Below are positions 1-9,292 of a stretch of 64,000 bases of DNA, one piece after another (position 1 is the first letter of the stretch; each line of letters starts with the position of its first letter). The stretch comes from Phycisphaerae bacterium (GTDB lineage Bacteria; Planctomycetota; Phycisphaerae; UBA1845; UTPLA1), in NCBI GenBank assembly GCA_023150615.1, contig JAKLKO010000016.1, positions 1 through 64,000 of the forward strand, given 5' to 3'. A program made the translations under genes and the position numbers. Under the pieces are notes generated by a model. The model had not been told where the DNA came from and searched no databases. It saw only the letters and a program-made list of their open reading frames with translations.

Positions 1-326
1 TGCGGAAGCAGGCATCCAGACGCCCGGGTCGAGCGGGACGTGCGCCAAGGAGAAAACGCCTCCGCGCGCCCACGGGCCGGTAGGACAAAGCCCCCGCTTT
101 GTCCGCATCCACCGCGCGGACCCGGTCGCTCCGCGCGCAGACGCTCGCGCGATGCGCCGTAAAATCTCGCCGAATTTCGGAGAATCTTACTTGGCTGAAA
201 TCTCACCCCCCGGGACAACTCCGACCTGCACCGCTCAACGCGCTCACGACGTTCCGCCGATGGGCCGCGCGACGCGCACGGGTCGTACGGCCCCCCATCG
301 AGTTCGACACGTTGTGGATTCGCCGT
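1..326. other. Non-coding stretch downstream of the first gene
   Basis: I see no convincing gene here. The short frames that cross it have no recognisable motif and no ribosome binding site. The only clear structure is a perfect 9-bp stem-loop at 83-104, annotated separately. The stretch follows the stop codon of the minus-strand secreted protein, so it probably holds that gene's 3' untranslated region. Confidence 0.5.
83..104. repeat. Perfect 9-bp stem-loop, REP-like
   Basis: GGACAAAGC and its exact complement GCTTTGTCC flank a CCCC loop. No run of T follows on either strand, so it is not a textbook intrinsic terminator. It lies about 220 nt past the stop of the minus-strand gene and could end that transcript or belong to a dispersed extragenic repeat family. 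Only one copy was noticed in this window. Confidence 0.6.
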
Positions 327-2546
327 CTACGGACAGAGCGTATCCGGATCCGTCAGCAGTTTCGTCACAAACAGGGTGATGTCCACCGCTGAGAAGGCCG
401 AGTCGCCGTTCATGTCGGCGCAATAGCAGATGTCGGGGGATACGGCGCAGCCGAGCCCCGGCGTTCCGCTGGTGTAGCAGCCGACGAAACACTCGATGTC
501 CAGGCCGTTGACCTTCCCATCGCTGTTCATGTCGCCGAGACACGCGCAGGGTTGCACGCAATCGCAGCAGATCTCGATCGATCCATCCGGATTCACGGTC
601 CGCCGCTGCCTGCAGATCATGCCCGGGGGACAGTCTCCCACGCACACCGGCCCCGTGCCCGTCGCCAGCCGGATGGTCCCCGTTGTCGAGCCGGATCGGC
701 CGGCCAGCGGTCCGCCCGGCGCGCCGACGAAATCGATGCGGTACGTGATGTCGAAAAAGCTGTCGACGGCCCAGTCTCCTGTGGGCAGTTGCGTCAGCGT
801 CGTGTGTCCGGGGCTGGGCATTCCGAAGTTGGTTCCGCCGGTAATGCGCAAGAGGTCGAAGTCCGGGTCGCCGATGATCTGGCCCTGCATCCGGAACATG
901 TCGGTGTCAAACGACTGAATGGAATTACCGGGGATGCGCGGCGCGGTATGCACTTCGATGGCCATCGGCAGCGCGATGAAACGGTTGTAGCCGAACAGCG
1001 TTCCGGTCCCGTTCATGTTCAGAATGAGTTGCGAGTCGGAGCAGGATTGCTCGCCACCGAGGCTGCCGCCGGGCTGATAACAGGTGGGTGGCTGAGCAAA
1101 CGAGCACGCGAACGAAGTGGGATTGCAGGCGAAGTTCGTGTGTGTCGGGTCGCACTCAATGGTCGTTCCGGCGGGGAGTCCGTCGATGATGTCCATCGTG
1201 TCGCCAGTCGGGCTGTTGTAGTTGCAATTCTCGGGCGGCAGATGCACCGTTCCCGTGCCATCGTCCGGCTCGGTGCAGGGTGATTTCAACCCCGGCGCCG
1301 CCTCGACGTGGCACGCGAGCGGGCTGCGGCAATCGCAATCGGTGACGAGGACCTGACCGGTGGAGGGGAAGTGCCGCATGCAGCGCGCGATGCATCGCTC
1401 GCCGTCGTTCGGGCAAATGACCTGGTTGTCGCACGAACTGAAATCCGGCAGCGGCTCGCACGGAATCGGCTCGCACTCGCAGCAGATCTCGATCGATCCA
1501 TCGGGGTTGACGTTTCGGATCGTGCGGCACCTCATTCCGGGCGGACAAGGACCGACGCACGTCGCGCTCTGTCCGGTGTGATAGCGGACCGCGCCCGTCG
1601 TGGAACCGGACAAGCCGGCCAGCGGCCCGCCGGGCGCGCCGATGAAGTCGATGCGGTAGGTGATGTCGAAGAAGCTGTCGACGGCCCAGTTGCCGCCGGG
1701 AAGCAGCGCCAGCGTCGTGTGTCCGGGACTGGGCAGGCCAAAGTCGGTTCCGCCGACGACCCGCAGCAGGTCGAAGTCGGGATCGAGGGTAATCTGGCCG
1801 AACATGCGGAACATATCGGTGTCAAACGACTGGACCGGGTCGCCGGGCATCCGCGGCGCCGTGTGGATCTCGATGCCGACGGGGAGGTTGATCACCCGCA
1901 TATAGCCCGCAAGCGCACCCGTGCCGTTCATATTAAGCATCAGCGATGCGTTGGTGCAGGACTTCTCGCCGCCGAGCGACCCGCCCGGATCGGTGCAGTC
2001 GCCGACGAACGTCGGAAACGAGCAGACGTTGATCATCGGAGTGCAGACGAAGCTGGACAGGTCGAACTCCGACGCGATGGTCGAGTTCGGCGGGAGACCG
2101 TCGATGATGTCCATCGTATCGCCGTACGGATTGCGGTAATGACATCCGGCGGGCGGAAGCTGGACGGTCCCCGAGCCATCGTCCGGAACGAGACAGCGAT
2201 TGGCCGCGCCGCCAACGATCTGAGCCTGACAACTTTCCGGAAATCGACACTCGCACTCGGTCACGATCGTATCGCCGCTGTCAGGGAAGTGCAGGACGCA
2301 GCGCTTGACGCACTGATCGTTCGGATTCGGGCAGATGACGTCGGGGCAATCGCGGAAGTCCGGCGTGGGAACGCATAACTGCGCGCTGGCGCCGTTCCAC
2401 GCACCGGCGACGACGATCAACGCGATCGTGGCGATCGTCCAGGTGGGGCGCGGCCGGGATGTAGCGATTCCAGCAGCGCGGACGAGACGATGGTAGTTGA
2501 CGGCGGGACAGGACATTCTGGGGCCGACTGTCGTCTGAATGGACAT
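327..2546 (-). CDS. Secreted cysteine-rich protein, internal duplication, dockerin-like tail
   Basis: A 739-residue predicted exported protein of unknown function. The start was chosen at the ATG preceded by AAGGA with 6 nt spacing; a longer frame exists upstream but has no such site. A long basic N-terminus leads to a hydrophobic segment near residues 36-56 ending ASA-Q, a likely signal peptidase site. Residues about 58-359 and 363-663 are two copies of one module, sharing SFDTDMFRM, AVDSFFDITYRIDF and the VNPDGSIEICC end with matching cysteines. Residues 669-739 form a dockerin type I-like domain with two calcium-loop motifs (DMNSDGKVNGLD and DMNGDSAFSAVD). A promoter-like site lies about 150 nt upstream. 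No cohesin partner is visible nearby. Surface or extracellular location is inferred. Confidence 0.8.
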   Translation of the reverse strand: MSIQTTVGPRMSCPAVNYHRLVRAAGIATSRPRPTWTIATIALIVVAGAWNGASAQLCVPTPDFRDCPDVICPNPNDQCVKRCVLHFPDSGDTIVTECECRFPESCQAQIVGGAANRCLVPDDGSGTVQLPPAGCHYRNPYGDTMDIIDGLPPNSTIASEFDLSSFVCTPMINVCSFPTFVGDCTDPGGSLGGEKSCTNASLMLNMNGTGALAGYMRVINLPVGIEIHTAPRMPGDPVQSFDTDMFRMFGQITLDPDFDLLRVVGGTDFGLPSPGHTTLALLPGGNWAVDSFFDITYRIDFIGAPGGPLAGLSGSTTGAVRYHTGQSATCVGPCPPGMRCRTIRNVNPDGSIEICCECEPIPCEPLPDFSSCDNQVICPNDGERCIARCMRHFPSTGQVLVTDCDCRSPLACHVEAAPGLKSPCTEPDDGTGTVHLPPENCNYNSPTGDTMDIIDGLPAGTTIECDPTHTNFACNPTSFACSFAQPPTCYQPGGSLGGEQSCSDSQLILNMNGTGTLFGYNRFIALPMAIEVHTAPRIPGNSIQSFDTDMFRMQGQIIGDPDFDLLRITGGTNFGMPSPGHTTLTQLPTGDWAVDSFFDITYRIDFVGAPGGPLAGRSGSTTGTIRLATGTGPVCVGDCPPGMICRQRRTVNPDGSIEICCDCVQPCACLGDMNSDGKVNGLDIECFVGCYTSGTPGLGCAVSPDICYCADMNGDSAFSAVDITLFVTKLLTDPDTLCP

Positions 2547-3384
2547 CGGAGTTCCTTTATCGTGCGGGCCGCGCCACTGGCGAATCCGGGCGACGAACGC
2601 GCGCGGTAGCCGAAGCACGGCGCAATAGAAGTGCGGCGGGCTGAGACGCTGTTCCTCTCCGGCCGCAGACGGACAAGACTTGACCCGACGGACTCAGCTT
2701 ATCCAATTAAGTGCTTCAAAGTCAACAGTTTATAGTCGGACCGCCCCCTTTTTCGGTCCCCGCGCGAGTCGCGATTGCCGCGAATCGCAGATTCTGGCTT
2801 TGCTTCAGCGCCGACCGGCCTGCACCGGCCGATCATCCGATCGCGGCGACGGACCGGAACTGACTGGCAACGTTCTAGTTATGAAACAAACGAATTTCGG
2901 GTTGACTTATCCGATTTTCGATGTACTCTTGTTATTGGCCACTGCGGGCATGTGTGCGGGTGCTTAGCGCGCCCGAAGCCCGCACTGGTCGGCGCGGACC
3001 ATCGACGGAGGGTCGAGACGGTATCCGGCAAGACCTGCTGATTCGCACGGCGCCCGATCCGGTCACGGGTCTGGCGCGGCGTGCCATGTTCAACGCGGTG
3101 GGCATGGATGGGCAGGTTCCTCAATGGACTCTGACGGGCGCGCGACCCGGCGACACTCGTTTCGATGCGACGAGCGATCGCGGAAGGAGGGTCCGATCGA
3201 GCGCCGCATTCGTCACATCTCGATAACCAGAATCTGATTCTCAGGAATCATGCCCGAACGTTGGAGCACCGGGAGGACTGCGCCCGCTGCGCAGCCTCAA
3301 ACGCGCCGGCGCGTCGAAGGCTCTGCATCCGAACTTCCGTCACGCGCGCCGACGCCACTTCACACCCGTGAAGGAGGTACATCG
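2547..3384. other. Long divergent intergenic region
   Basis: About 840 bases separate the starts of two divergent secreted-protein genes. No frame inside shows a motif, a good ribosome binding site or plausible protein composition. The central part (about 2690-2930) is richer in A and T than its surroundings and contains promoter-like elements. One candidate serves the minus-strand gene; a weaker TTGACT near 2902 on the plus strand has only a poor -10. A long 5' leader for one or both genes is possible. Confidence 0.5.
2698..2725 (-). promoter_or_regulatory. Candidate promoter for the duplicated secreted protein
   Basis: On the minus strand TTGACT is followed after 16 nt by GATAAG, which matches four of six -10 bases. 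It would give a leader of about 150 nt to the gene starting at 2546. The match is moderate. Confidence 0.4.
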
Positions 3385-6039
3385 ATGGCTCTTCATCGAT
3401 CCCGGTGGACGCCCGCGGCGCTCTGCGTCGCCGGCGTCCTCTCGCTGGTTTCCGCGACGGCGCGGGCGGAGACACAAATCCAGGAAATCCGCGTCGTGAT
3501 GATCAACGGACAGGCGACCAACCTGCTGATTTGGAACGATCATGGCGCTCCGCTCGACCCGATCGTTCTGCTTCGCCTCGATCAGCTTCGGCTTTCGGTC
3601 GTCGTCGGCACCGGCCAACTCGGCGACGGGGGCCTCCAGACGTGGGGACGGACCGGCATCCACCTCGCGTCCACCGACAGCCCGGGCGTCAACGACTACT
3701 GCGTCGACCATGCCGATCATCCGTCCGGACAGACCGGGCAGACCGAGTTCTTCGACGTCGTCGTGCCGGACGATGCGTGCGGGATCCTCCTGCTGACGGT
3801 CACGGCGTTCGCGAACGCCTCGACGAACTGCGATCCGATGCAGCCGTCGGCCGTGGCGATTGTCACGCCCGGCCTGCTGACGATCGGTCCGCAGCAACCG
3901 GACGTCGAATGCTTCGATCGCATCGAGCGCTGCCTGTCGGCCGAGGGGAACACGCAGGTCACGATCACCGAGAGCGACCTGCTCCCGAACGGCTTGGGCA
4001 GCATCGACCCGAACTGCGGCGTGGCGCGGGTCGTTGCGATTCAGCGCGAGGACCTTTACGGCGGCGGTCGCTTCTTTAGCGGCCGGGCCGCGGTCTTCAC
4101 GTGCGACGACATCAGCGCGCTTCTGCCGTCGATCCCGGGTCGTCCGCCGGGGGCGCATCTGGTGCGGATCGTGGTAGGGGATTCGGAGGTGCCGGAGAAC
4201 TTCGGTTATTGCTACACCTACGTGACGATCCGCGATTGCACCCTACCGGCGATCGTCGCGTGCCCGCCGAGTGGCGACCTGGCGGTCAACGGCAACTGCG
4301 TGGCGACGCTGCCGGACTACCGGCAGACGCTTGTGTCGACCGATCCGCCGGTCCCGTTCGACAGCGCCGAGAACGTCTCGGACAACTGCACGCCCTGGTC
4401 GTTGCTCTCGATGAAGATCGGCGGCCCGCCGCAGCGTCCGGGCATCTACCAGGTTCCGGCGCCGGGCACGACGTACACCTTCCTCGATGCGCAGCAGCAG
4501 CCGCGCTGCCCGAACGGTGATTCGCAGGTCGTGACGCTGTACGTGGTCGACTCGTCAGGCAACGTCAGTTCGTGCAGCTTCACGGTCTATTTCGTGGACA
4601 CGACGCCGCCCGAGGTGACGTGTCCGCCGAACATCGACCTGCCGCAGTTCCCGCCCGGGTTCTGCGGGCGCGAGCTGACGCTCGATCCGCCGATCGTGTC
4701 GGACAACTGCTGCATCTCGTCGGTCTATCCGACCGTGTCGGGCAGCCGCGCGACCGGCGCGAAGACGAACGGCGTGTGGGTCTTTACGTTCCCGATCGGA
4801 CGGAGTTTCGTGACGTGGCACATTATCGACTGCTGCGGCAACGAGACGACGTGCGTGCAGGAGGTTCGAATCTTCGACATCGAGGATCCGACGATCGAAT
4901 GCCCGCCGGACTACCCGATCGATCCGCAGCAGCCGATCTACAACGATCCCGAGCAGTGTTCGGCGTTCGTCGAGATCGCACCCCCGGTCGTGGACGACAA
5001 CTGCGACATCCAGTGGGTGGTCAACGATTACAACTGGACGGACGACGCGTCGGACGTCTATCCGGTGGGCACGACAACGGTCACGTGGATGGTTTTCGAC
5101 GAGGACGGCCGGATGGCGACGTGCTCGCACAAGGTTACCGTCTTGGACGGCGAGCCGCCGTTCCTGGGTCTGTGCCAGTGCGTGAATAACTTCGGGTCGA
5201 TCTCGCCGCTGAACTTCGGCATCGTGGAGATCAACGAGCCGCCCTGCAACACGATCACGCCGCAGGCGGTCGTGGATCAGCTTCTGGCGAAGTGGATGTC
5301 GGACTTCGGCTGGTGGCTGCTCTTCGGCGCGCATGACAACTGCGGCTTCGTCGTGCACATGATCGAGTTCGACCGCACCGGTCCGAGCACGTTCGTTCCG
5401 CGCGTCGACGCAAACGGGCGCTACATCCCGCGCACCGCGCCGCTGCCGCTCGGCTTGTCACACGTCATGTTCGTGGCCGAGGACGCGGCCGGGAACTACT
5501 CCGACGTTTGCGTCGTGGAGATCCTCGTGACGCTCGGCGAATGCTCGAGTCCGCCGCCGCCGCACGGCGCCTGCTGTGCGGCCGACGGCTCGTGCGGAGA
5601 GCTGACCGAGGCGGACTGCCTGCTGATGGGCGGAACGTATCAGGGCGACGACACGTCGTGCACGCCCAATCCGTGCCCGCCGCCGGCACCTCCGCCGCCG
5701 CCACCGCCGCCACCGCCGCCACCCGCGGCGGTCGTCGGCGCGTGCTGCCTGCCGAACAACCAGTGCGTGGAAGCCACGGCGGCATTCTGTGCCCTGGTGG
5801 GCGGGACGTATCGCGGGGATCAGACGACCTGTGGCGACACCGGTCCGTGCGTGTCGAGCGACCCGCCGCCGATCGATCCCGGTCCGGGTCCGACGCCCGA
5901 TCCCACGCCGGGTGCGGATCCAAATCCGACGGTGAATCCGGCGTGGACCCTGTGCGGATGGGGAGCGGGATTCTCCGCGTCGGTGGCTCTGATCGGGCTG
6001 TTAGGGATGCGTCGCACGGTTCGCCGGCGACGTGAATAG
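3385..6039 (+). CDS. Large secreted protein with HYR-like domains and GACC repeats
   Basis: An 884-residue predicted cell-surface protein. The start is the ATG preceded by AAGGAGG with 7 nt spacing. A signal peptide ends near residue 28 (ARA-ET). The middle contains HYR-like immunoglobulin-fold repeats, each opening with DTTPPEVTCPPN-like or DPTIECPP-like strings and carrying the DNC motif. Two cysteine repeats of the pattern GACC-x5-C-x4-T-x3-C with GG(T)Y follow at about 728 and 785, separated by a run of 12 prolines. The protein ends with a hydrophobic helix near 858-875 and a basic tail (RRTVRRRRE), like a sorting or anchor signal. GACC repeats of this form are familiar from planctomycete secreted proteins. 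Function unknown; adhesion or cell-envelope structure is a guess. Confidence 0.85.
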   Translation: MALHRSRWTPAALCVAGVLSLVSATARAETQIQEIRVVMINGQATNLLIWNDHGAPLDPIVLLRLDQLRLSVVVGTGQLGDGGLQTWGRTGIHLASTDSPGVNDYCVDHADHPSGQTGQTEFFDVVVPDDACGILLLTVTAFANASTNCDPMQPSAVAIVTPGLLTIGPQQPDVECFDRIERCLSAEGNTQVTITESDLLPNGLGSIDPNCGVARVVAIQREDLYGGGRFFSGRAAVFTCDDISALLPSIPGRPPGAHLVRIVVGDSEVPENFGYCYTYVTIRDCTLPAIVACPPSGDLAVNGNCVATLPDYRQTLVSTDPPVPFDSAENVSDNCTPWSLLSMKIGGPPQRPGIYQVPAPGTTYTFLDAQQQPRCPNGDSQVVTLYVVDSSGNVSSCSFTVYFVDTTPPEVTCPPNIDLPQFPPGFCGRELTLDPPIVSDNCCISSVYPTVSGSRATGAKTNGVWVFTFPIGRSFVTWHIIDCCGNETTCVQEVRIFDIEDPTIECPPDYPIDPQQPIYNDPEQCSAFVEIAPPVVDDNCDIQWVVNDYNWTDDASDVYPVGTTTVTWMVFDEDGRMATCSHKVTVLDGEPPFLGLCQCVNNFGSISPLNFGIVEINEPPCNTITPQAVVDQLLAKWMSDFGWWLLFGAHDNCGFVVHMIEFDRTGPSTFVPRVDANGRYIPRTAPLPLGLSHVMFVAEDAAGNYSDVCVVEILVTLGECSSPPPPHGACCAADGSCGELTEADCLLMGGTYQGDDTSCTPNPCPPPAPPPPPPPPPPPPAAVVGACCLPNNQCVEATAAFCALVGGTYRGDQTTCGDTGPCVSSDPPPIDPGPGPTPDPTPGADPNPTVNPAWTLCGWGAGFSASVALIGLLGMRRTVRRRRE

Positions 6040-6164
6040 GCCCATCGCGCGTGCAGCCCCGTCCCCAGTCGCGTCCGTCGGGGCCGCACGGTGAACTGCC
6101 GCGGGGGCGTCCGGTTGCATCGCCGGCCGACTCCCGCGGCCTTTCTGCCGCGCTGAAGCGCTTC

Positions 6165-7016
6165 CTACGGCTGCACGAATTCGATCTCGCCCGCAGCGGG
6201 GACGAGTCCCGCCTGGTGCGCACGGCCGAGCAACTCGATCACGGCGGCGCGGCCGCGCACGCCGTAATCCAGCGTCCAGCGATTGACGTACATTCCGACG
6301 AAGCGATCGGTCAGCGGCCGATCGAGGTCGCGGCCGAAGGCGATCGCGTACTCGACCGCCTCGTCGCGGTGGCGCAGGCCGTATTCGACGGACTCGCGGA
6401 GCAGTCGCGCGATGGTCCGCATCGCGCTCGGACCGAGGTCGCGGCGGATGACGTTGCCTCCCAGCGGCAGGGGCAGACCGGTCTGGGACTGCCACCAGAC
6501 GCCGAGGTCGACGACCGCGTGCAATCCGAGGTGGCGGTAGGTGAGCTGGCCTTCGTGAATGACGAGTCCGGCGTCGGCGCGGCGATCAACGATGGCCTGC
6601 ATGATCTGGTCGAACGGCATGACAAGATGCCGAAAGGGCGTCTGGGCGAGGCAGAGCTTGAGGGCGAGGAAGGCCGTGGTGCGCTCGCCGGGAATCGCGA
6701 TGACCCGGTCGCGGAGCTGCGGAATCGTCGCGGGTTCGCGCGTGACGACGATCGGTCCGTAGCCGTCGCCCATGCTGCATCCGCAGGCGAGCAGAGCGTA
6801 GCGCTCGCGGACGAAAGGGTAGGCGTGAAGGCTGATGGCGGAGACCTCAAGCTCCCCGCGCTCGGCGCGCTGGTTGAGCGATTCGATGTCGGCCATTTCG
6901 TGGACGAAGCGATACGGCCCGGTGTCGATCTTCTCGTTCGCGAGGGCATAGAACATGAAGGCGTCGTCGGGGTCGGGCGAATGTCCGACGCGGATGGTGA
7001 CCGGGGCCGATGTCAT
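6165..7016 (-). CDS. mqnD: 1,4-dihydroxy-6-naphthoate synthase (menaquinone, futalosine route)
   Basis: MqnD converts cyclic dehypoxanthinyl futalosine to 1,4-dihydroxy-6-naphthoate in the futalosine route to menaquinone. At 283 residues it has family length. Visible family features are the N-terminal GHSPDPDDAFMFYAL string, the SLHAYPF and GCSMGDGYGPI segments and the GVWWQ...GLPLPLGGN region of a periplasmic-binding-protein-like fold. The start was placed at the ATG preceded by AAGGGAG; a frame 11 codons longer lacks such a site. It is divergent from pyrR and convergent with the HYR-like protein. The other mqn genes are not in the window. Confidence 0.9.
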   Translation of the reverse strand: MTSAPVTIRVGHSPDPDDAFMFYALANEKIDTGPYRFVHEMADIESLNQRAERGELEVSAISLHAYPFVRERYALLACGCSMGDGYGPIVVTREPATIPQLRDRVIAIPGERTTAFLALKLCLAQTPFRHLVMPFDQIMQAIVDRRADAGLVIHEGQLTYRHLGLHAVVDLGVWWQSQTGLPLPLGGNVIRRDLGPSAMRTIARLLRESVEYGLRHRDEAVEYAIAFGRDLDRPLTDRFVGMYVNRWTLDYGVRGRAAVIELLGRAHQAGLVPAAGEIEFVQP

Positions 7017-7047
7017 TTCGCGGAACTCCCTTTCGGCAAAGGGGGGC

Positions 7048-7053
7048 ATTATA
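7048..7053 (-). promoter_or_regulatory. -10 element upstream of mqnD
   Basis: A perfect TATAAT on the minus strand, about 32 nt before the mqnD start codon. No good -35 hexamer is seen at the right distance, so this is half a promoter and may use an extended contact or an activator. Confidence 0.4.
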
Positions 7054-7144
7054 GAGCGTGCCGCGGCGGGCGTGTGTCGCGGCGAGGAGGCTTCTTGCCG
7101 GTGGCGCGGGCCAAGGCTACGTTGCAGGCCGCGAGGGCGACGCC

Positions 7145-7666
7145 ATGCGGGTCTGGCTAAACGAGCAGGAGATCGCCGCGGCGCTGGACCGGATCGCGGA
7201 CGCGGTGGCGGCGTCGATTCCGGCCGGCGCGGACGTGGCGCTGATCGGGATTCGCTCGCGCGGCGACGTGATCGCGCGGCGCCTGCGGGAGCGGTTGCAG
7301 GCGCGCGGCGTGCGCGACGTGCCGATCGGCACGCTGGACATCACGCTTTATCGTGACGACCTTGCCGAGATCGGACCGAATGCGGTCGTGCGCACGACCG
7401 AGATCGACTTCGACGTCTCTGACCGCTACGTCGTGCTCGTCGACGACGTCATCTTCACCGGCCGCAGCATCCGCTCGGCGCTGGACGCGATCATCGACCT
7501 CGGCCGGCCGCGGGCGATCCGGCTGGCGGTGCTGGTGGACCGCGGGGGCCGGGAGCTGCCGATTCAGCCGGACTTCGTGGGCGCGACGTCGCGCGATCCG
7601 CGCGAGCATGTGCGCGTGCTGCTGCGCGAGTGCGACGGCGTCGATCGCGTGGAAGGAGGGTCGTGA
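7145..7666 (+). CDS. pyrR: PyrR bifunctional regulator / uracil phosphoribosyltransferase
   Basis: A 173-residue type I phosphoribosyltransferase. The PRPP-binding loop [18 protein letters not shown] is complete, and [14 protein letters not shown] plus [14 protein letters not shown] are typical of PyrR. In other bacteria PyrR binds pyr mRNA to attenuate the operon and has weak uracil phosphoribosyltransferase activity. It is the first gene of the pyrimidine cluster, and its TGA overlaps the pyrB ATG by one base (TGATG). I could not identify a PyrR-binding attenuator in the 128-nt space before it. The start is the ATG followed by RVWLNEQEI, with GAGG at moderate spacing. Confidence 0.9.
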   Translation: MRVWLNEQEIAAALDRIADAVAASIPAGADVALIGIRSRGDVIARRLRERLQARGVRDVPIGTLDITLYRDDLAEIGPNAVVRTTEIDFDVSDRYVVLVDDVIFTGRSIRSALDAIIDLGRPRAIRLAVLVDRGGRELPIQPDFVGATSRDPREHVRVLLRECDGVDRVEGGS

Positions 7667-8658
7667 TGGCGATCTCGACCGAGCGCGGCACCCCTCCGGC
7701 CGGCATGACGCCCGTTCCCGGCGCGACGCCGGTGGCCTGGCCGTACCGCAATCTGCTGGCGCTCGAGGACCTGACGGCGGAGGAGATCGTGCACATTCTC
7801 GACACGGCCGAGGCGTTTCGGGACGTGTCGACGCGAAGCGTGAAGAAGGTGCCAGCGCTGCGCGGGCGGGTGGTGGCGAACCTCTTCTTCGAGGATTCGA
7901 CGCGGACGCGGACGAGCTTCACGCTGGCGGCGCAGCGGCTGTCGGCGGACCTGGTCGATTTCTCGTCGAAGGGCTCGTCGGTCAGCAAGGGCGAGAATCT
8001 GCGCGACACGCTGCGGAACATCGAGGCGATGGGCGTCGACGTGGTCGTGATCCGGCATCCCGCGTCGGGCGCGGCGGCGATGGCGGCGCAGTGCGTGCGA
8101 TGCAGCGTGGTGAACGCGGGTGACGGCCGGCACGAGCATCCGACGCAGGGCCTGCTCGACATCTTCACGATCCGGCAGGCGAAGGGTCGCATCGAGGGGC
8201 TGAACGTCGCGATCGTCGGCGACGTGGCGAATTCGCGCGTGGCGCGCTCGAACCTGCACGGCCTGCGAAAGCTCGGCGCGTCGGTGACGTTCGTCGGTCC
8301 GGCGACGCTCGTGCCGCGGGCGTTTGAATCGCTCGGCGCGCGGATCTGCCACGATCTCGACGCCGTCATCGGCGAGTTCGACGTGATCAACATGCTCCGC
8401 GTGCAGCGCGAGCGCATGGCCTCCAACGTCTTCCCGAGCTTCGAGGAGTACTCGCGACTGTTCGGCCTGAGCGGGGAGCGGCTGCGCCGCGCGCGGCCGG
8501 ACGTGCTTGTGCTGCATCCCGGGCCGATCAACCGCGGCATCGAGTTGACGGCCGACGTGGCGGATGGTCCGCGGAGCGCGATTCTCCAGCAGGTGACGAA
8601 CGGGCTGGCGGTGCGGATGGCGGTGCTGTTCCTTTGCCACCAGGCGGCGGGAGGATGA
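7666..8658 (+). CDS. pyrB: Aspartate carbamoyltransferase catalytic subunit
   Basis: PyrB joins carbamoyl phosphate and aspartate, the first committed step of pyrimidine synthesis. The 330 residues contain the carbamoyl-phosphate site [11 protein letters not shown], the catalytic loop [19 protein letters not shown], and the C-terminal [12 protein letters not shown] strong GGAAGGAGG site precedes the ATG, which overlaps the pyrR stop. About 20 N-terminal residues are extra compared with the usual start of the fold. No pyrI regulatory subunit is seen. pyrC follows only after an inserted toxin-antitoxin remnant. Confidence 0.95.
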   Translation: MAISTERGTPPAGMTPVPGATPVAWPYRNLLALEDLTAEEIVHILDTAEAFRDVSTRSVKKVPALRGRVVANLFFEDSTRTRTSFTLAAQRLSADLVDFSSKGSSVSKGENLRDTLRNIEAMGVDVVVIRHPASGAAAMAAQCVRCSVVNAGDGRHEHPTQGLLDIFTIRQAKGRIEGLNVAIVGDVANSRVARSNLHGLRKLGASVTFVGPATLVPRAFESLGARICHDLDAVIGEFDVINMLRVQRERMASNVFPSFEEYSRLFGLSGERLRRARPDVLVLHPGPINRGIELTADVADGPRSAILQQVTNGLAVRMAVLFLCHQAAGG

Positions 8659-8730
8659 TCGCTCAACCGAACGCGATTGTTGAAAGGAAACTGGGCGGTT
8701 AGACTGGGCGAGCGCGCTGGTGATTGAGCG

Positions 8731-9135
8731 ATGAACAAGCTTCGTGAAGTCGTTGCAGCAATCCGCCGGGACGCGCGGAGTATGAACCCGATCGAAGCAA
8801 CCGGCGGACCGCTCTCGCCCGCGCCCGAACGGCTCAACGACGTCGTGCGCCTCATCGTCGACGCAGTACACCCCCCGCGGATCGACCAGTTCGGGTCCGC
8901 CGGACGTGGACAGATGGGCCCGAACAGCGATCTGGATGTGCTCGTGGTGGCCCCGGGCGGCGCGGATACGCGACGCGCCGAAGACGCCATGTATCGAGCG
9001 CTGTGGACGCTGGGCTTTGCCGCCGACGTGATCGCCTTGACGCAGGACGATCTTCAACGATACGGGTCCAACCCCTATCTGATCTACCACGAGGCGCTGA
9101 CGGAGGGGAGGGATCTCCACCGTGCCGCCGGATGA
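8731..9135 (+). CDS. Minimal nucleotidyltransferase (MNT antitoxin-like)
   Basis: A 134-residue minimal nucleotidyltransferase of the DNA polymerase beta superfamily. The active-site signature is intact: FGSAGRG at about 54-60 and NSDLD at 65-69, with a third acidic site in ADVIAL. Such MNT proteins are antitoxins in HEPN-MNT pairs, where they modify the HEPN RNase by adding AMP. Here the stop overlaps the start of a truncated HEPN frame by 14 bases, the usual arrangement for the pair. The gene sits between pyrB and pyrC with a 72-nt gap after pyrB. Whether it still has a role without a full toxin is unknown. Confidence 0.8.
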   Translation: MNKLREVVAAIRRDARSMNPIEATGGPLSPAPERLNDVVRLIVDAVHPPRIDQFGSAGRGQMGPNSDLDVLVVAPGGADTRRAEDAMYRALWTLGFAADVIALTQDDLQRYGSNPYLIYHEALTEGRDLHRAAG

Positions 9136-9292
9136 CGCCATCGTGGGATCGCCCGCCGAATGGGTGCGGCGCGCCCAGTCCCATCTTGCGATCTGTCAGC
9201 ATCCCGAGCCCCCTGCGGCGCTGTGGGAGGACCTCGCCTTTCATGCCCACGCTGCGGCCGAATGCGCGATTCGATCGGCAGGCGGTCCATGA
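9122..9292 (+). pseudogene. Truncated HEPN toxin remnant, fused up against pyrC
   Basis: A 56-codon frame starting at GTG, too short to be listed by usual gene callers. It reads like the first half of a HEPN protein: a proline/aspartate start, SPAEWVRRAQSHLAI, then LWEDLAFHAHAAAECAI, matching the helix that normally holds the HAQQAAEKA-type string. The frame then stops at TGA overlapping the pyrC ATG, so the second half with the catalytic R-x4-6-H motif is missing. The likely history is a deletion that joined a HEPN gene directly to pyrC. Activity as an RNase is not expected. Confidence 0.7.

Noticed and set aside
5686-5727. CCGCCGCCACCGCC-type run that looks like a short tandem repeat
   Set aside because: It encodes the poly-proline linker between the two GACC repeats of a secreted protein, so it is explained by coding.
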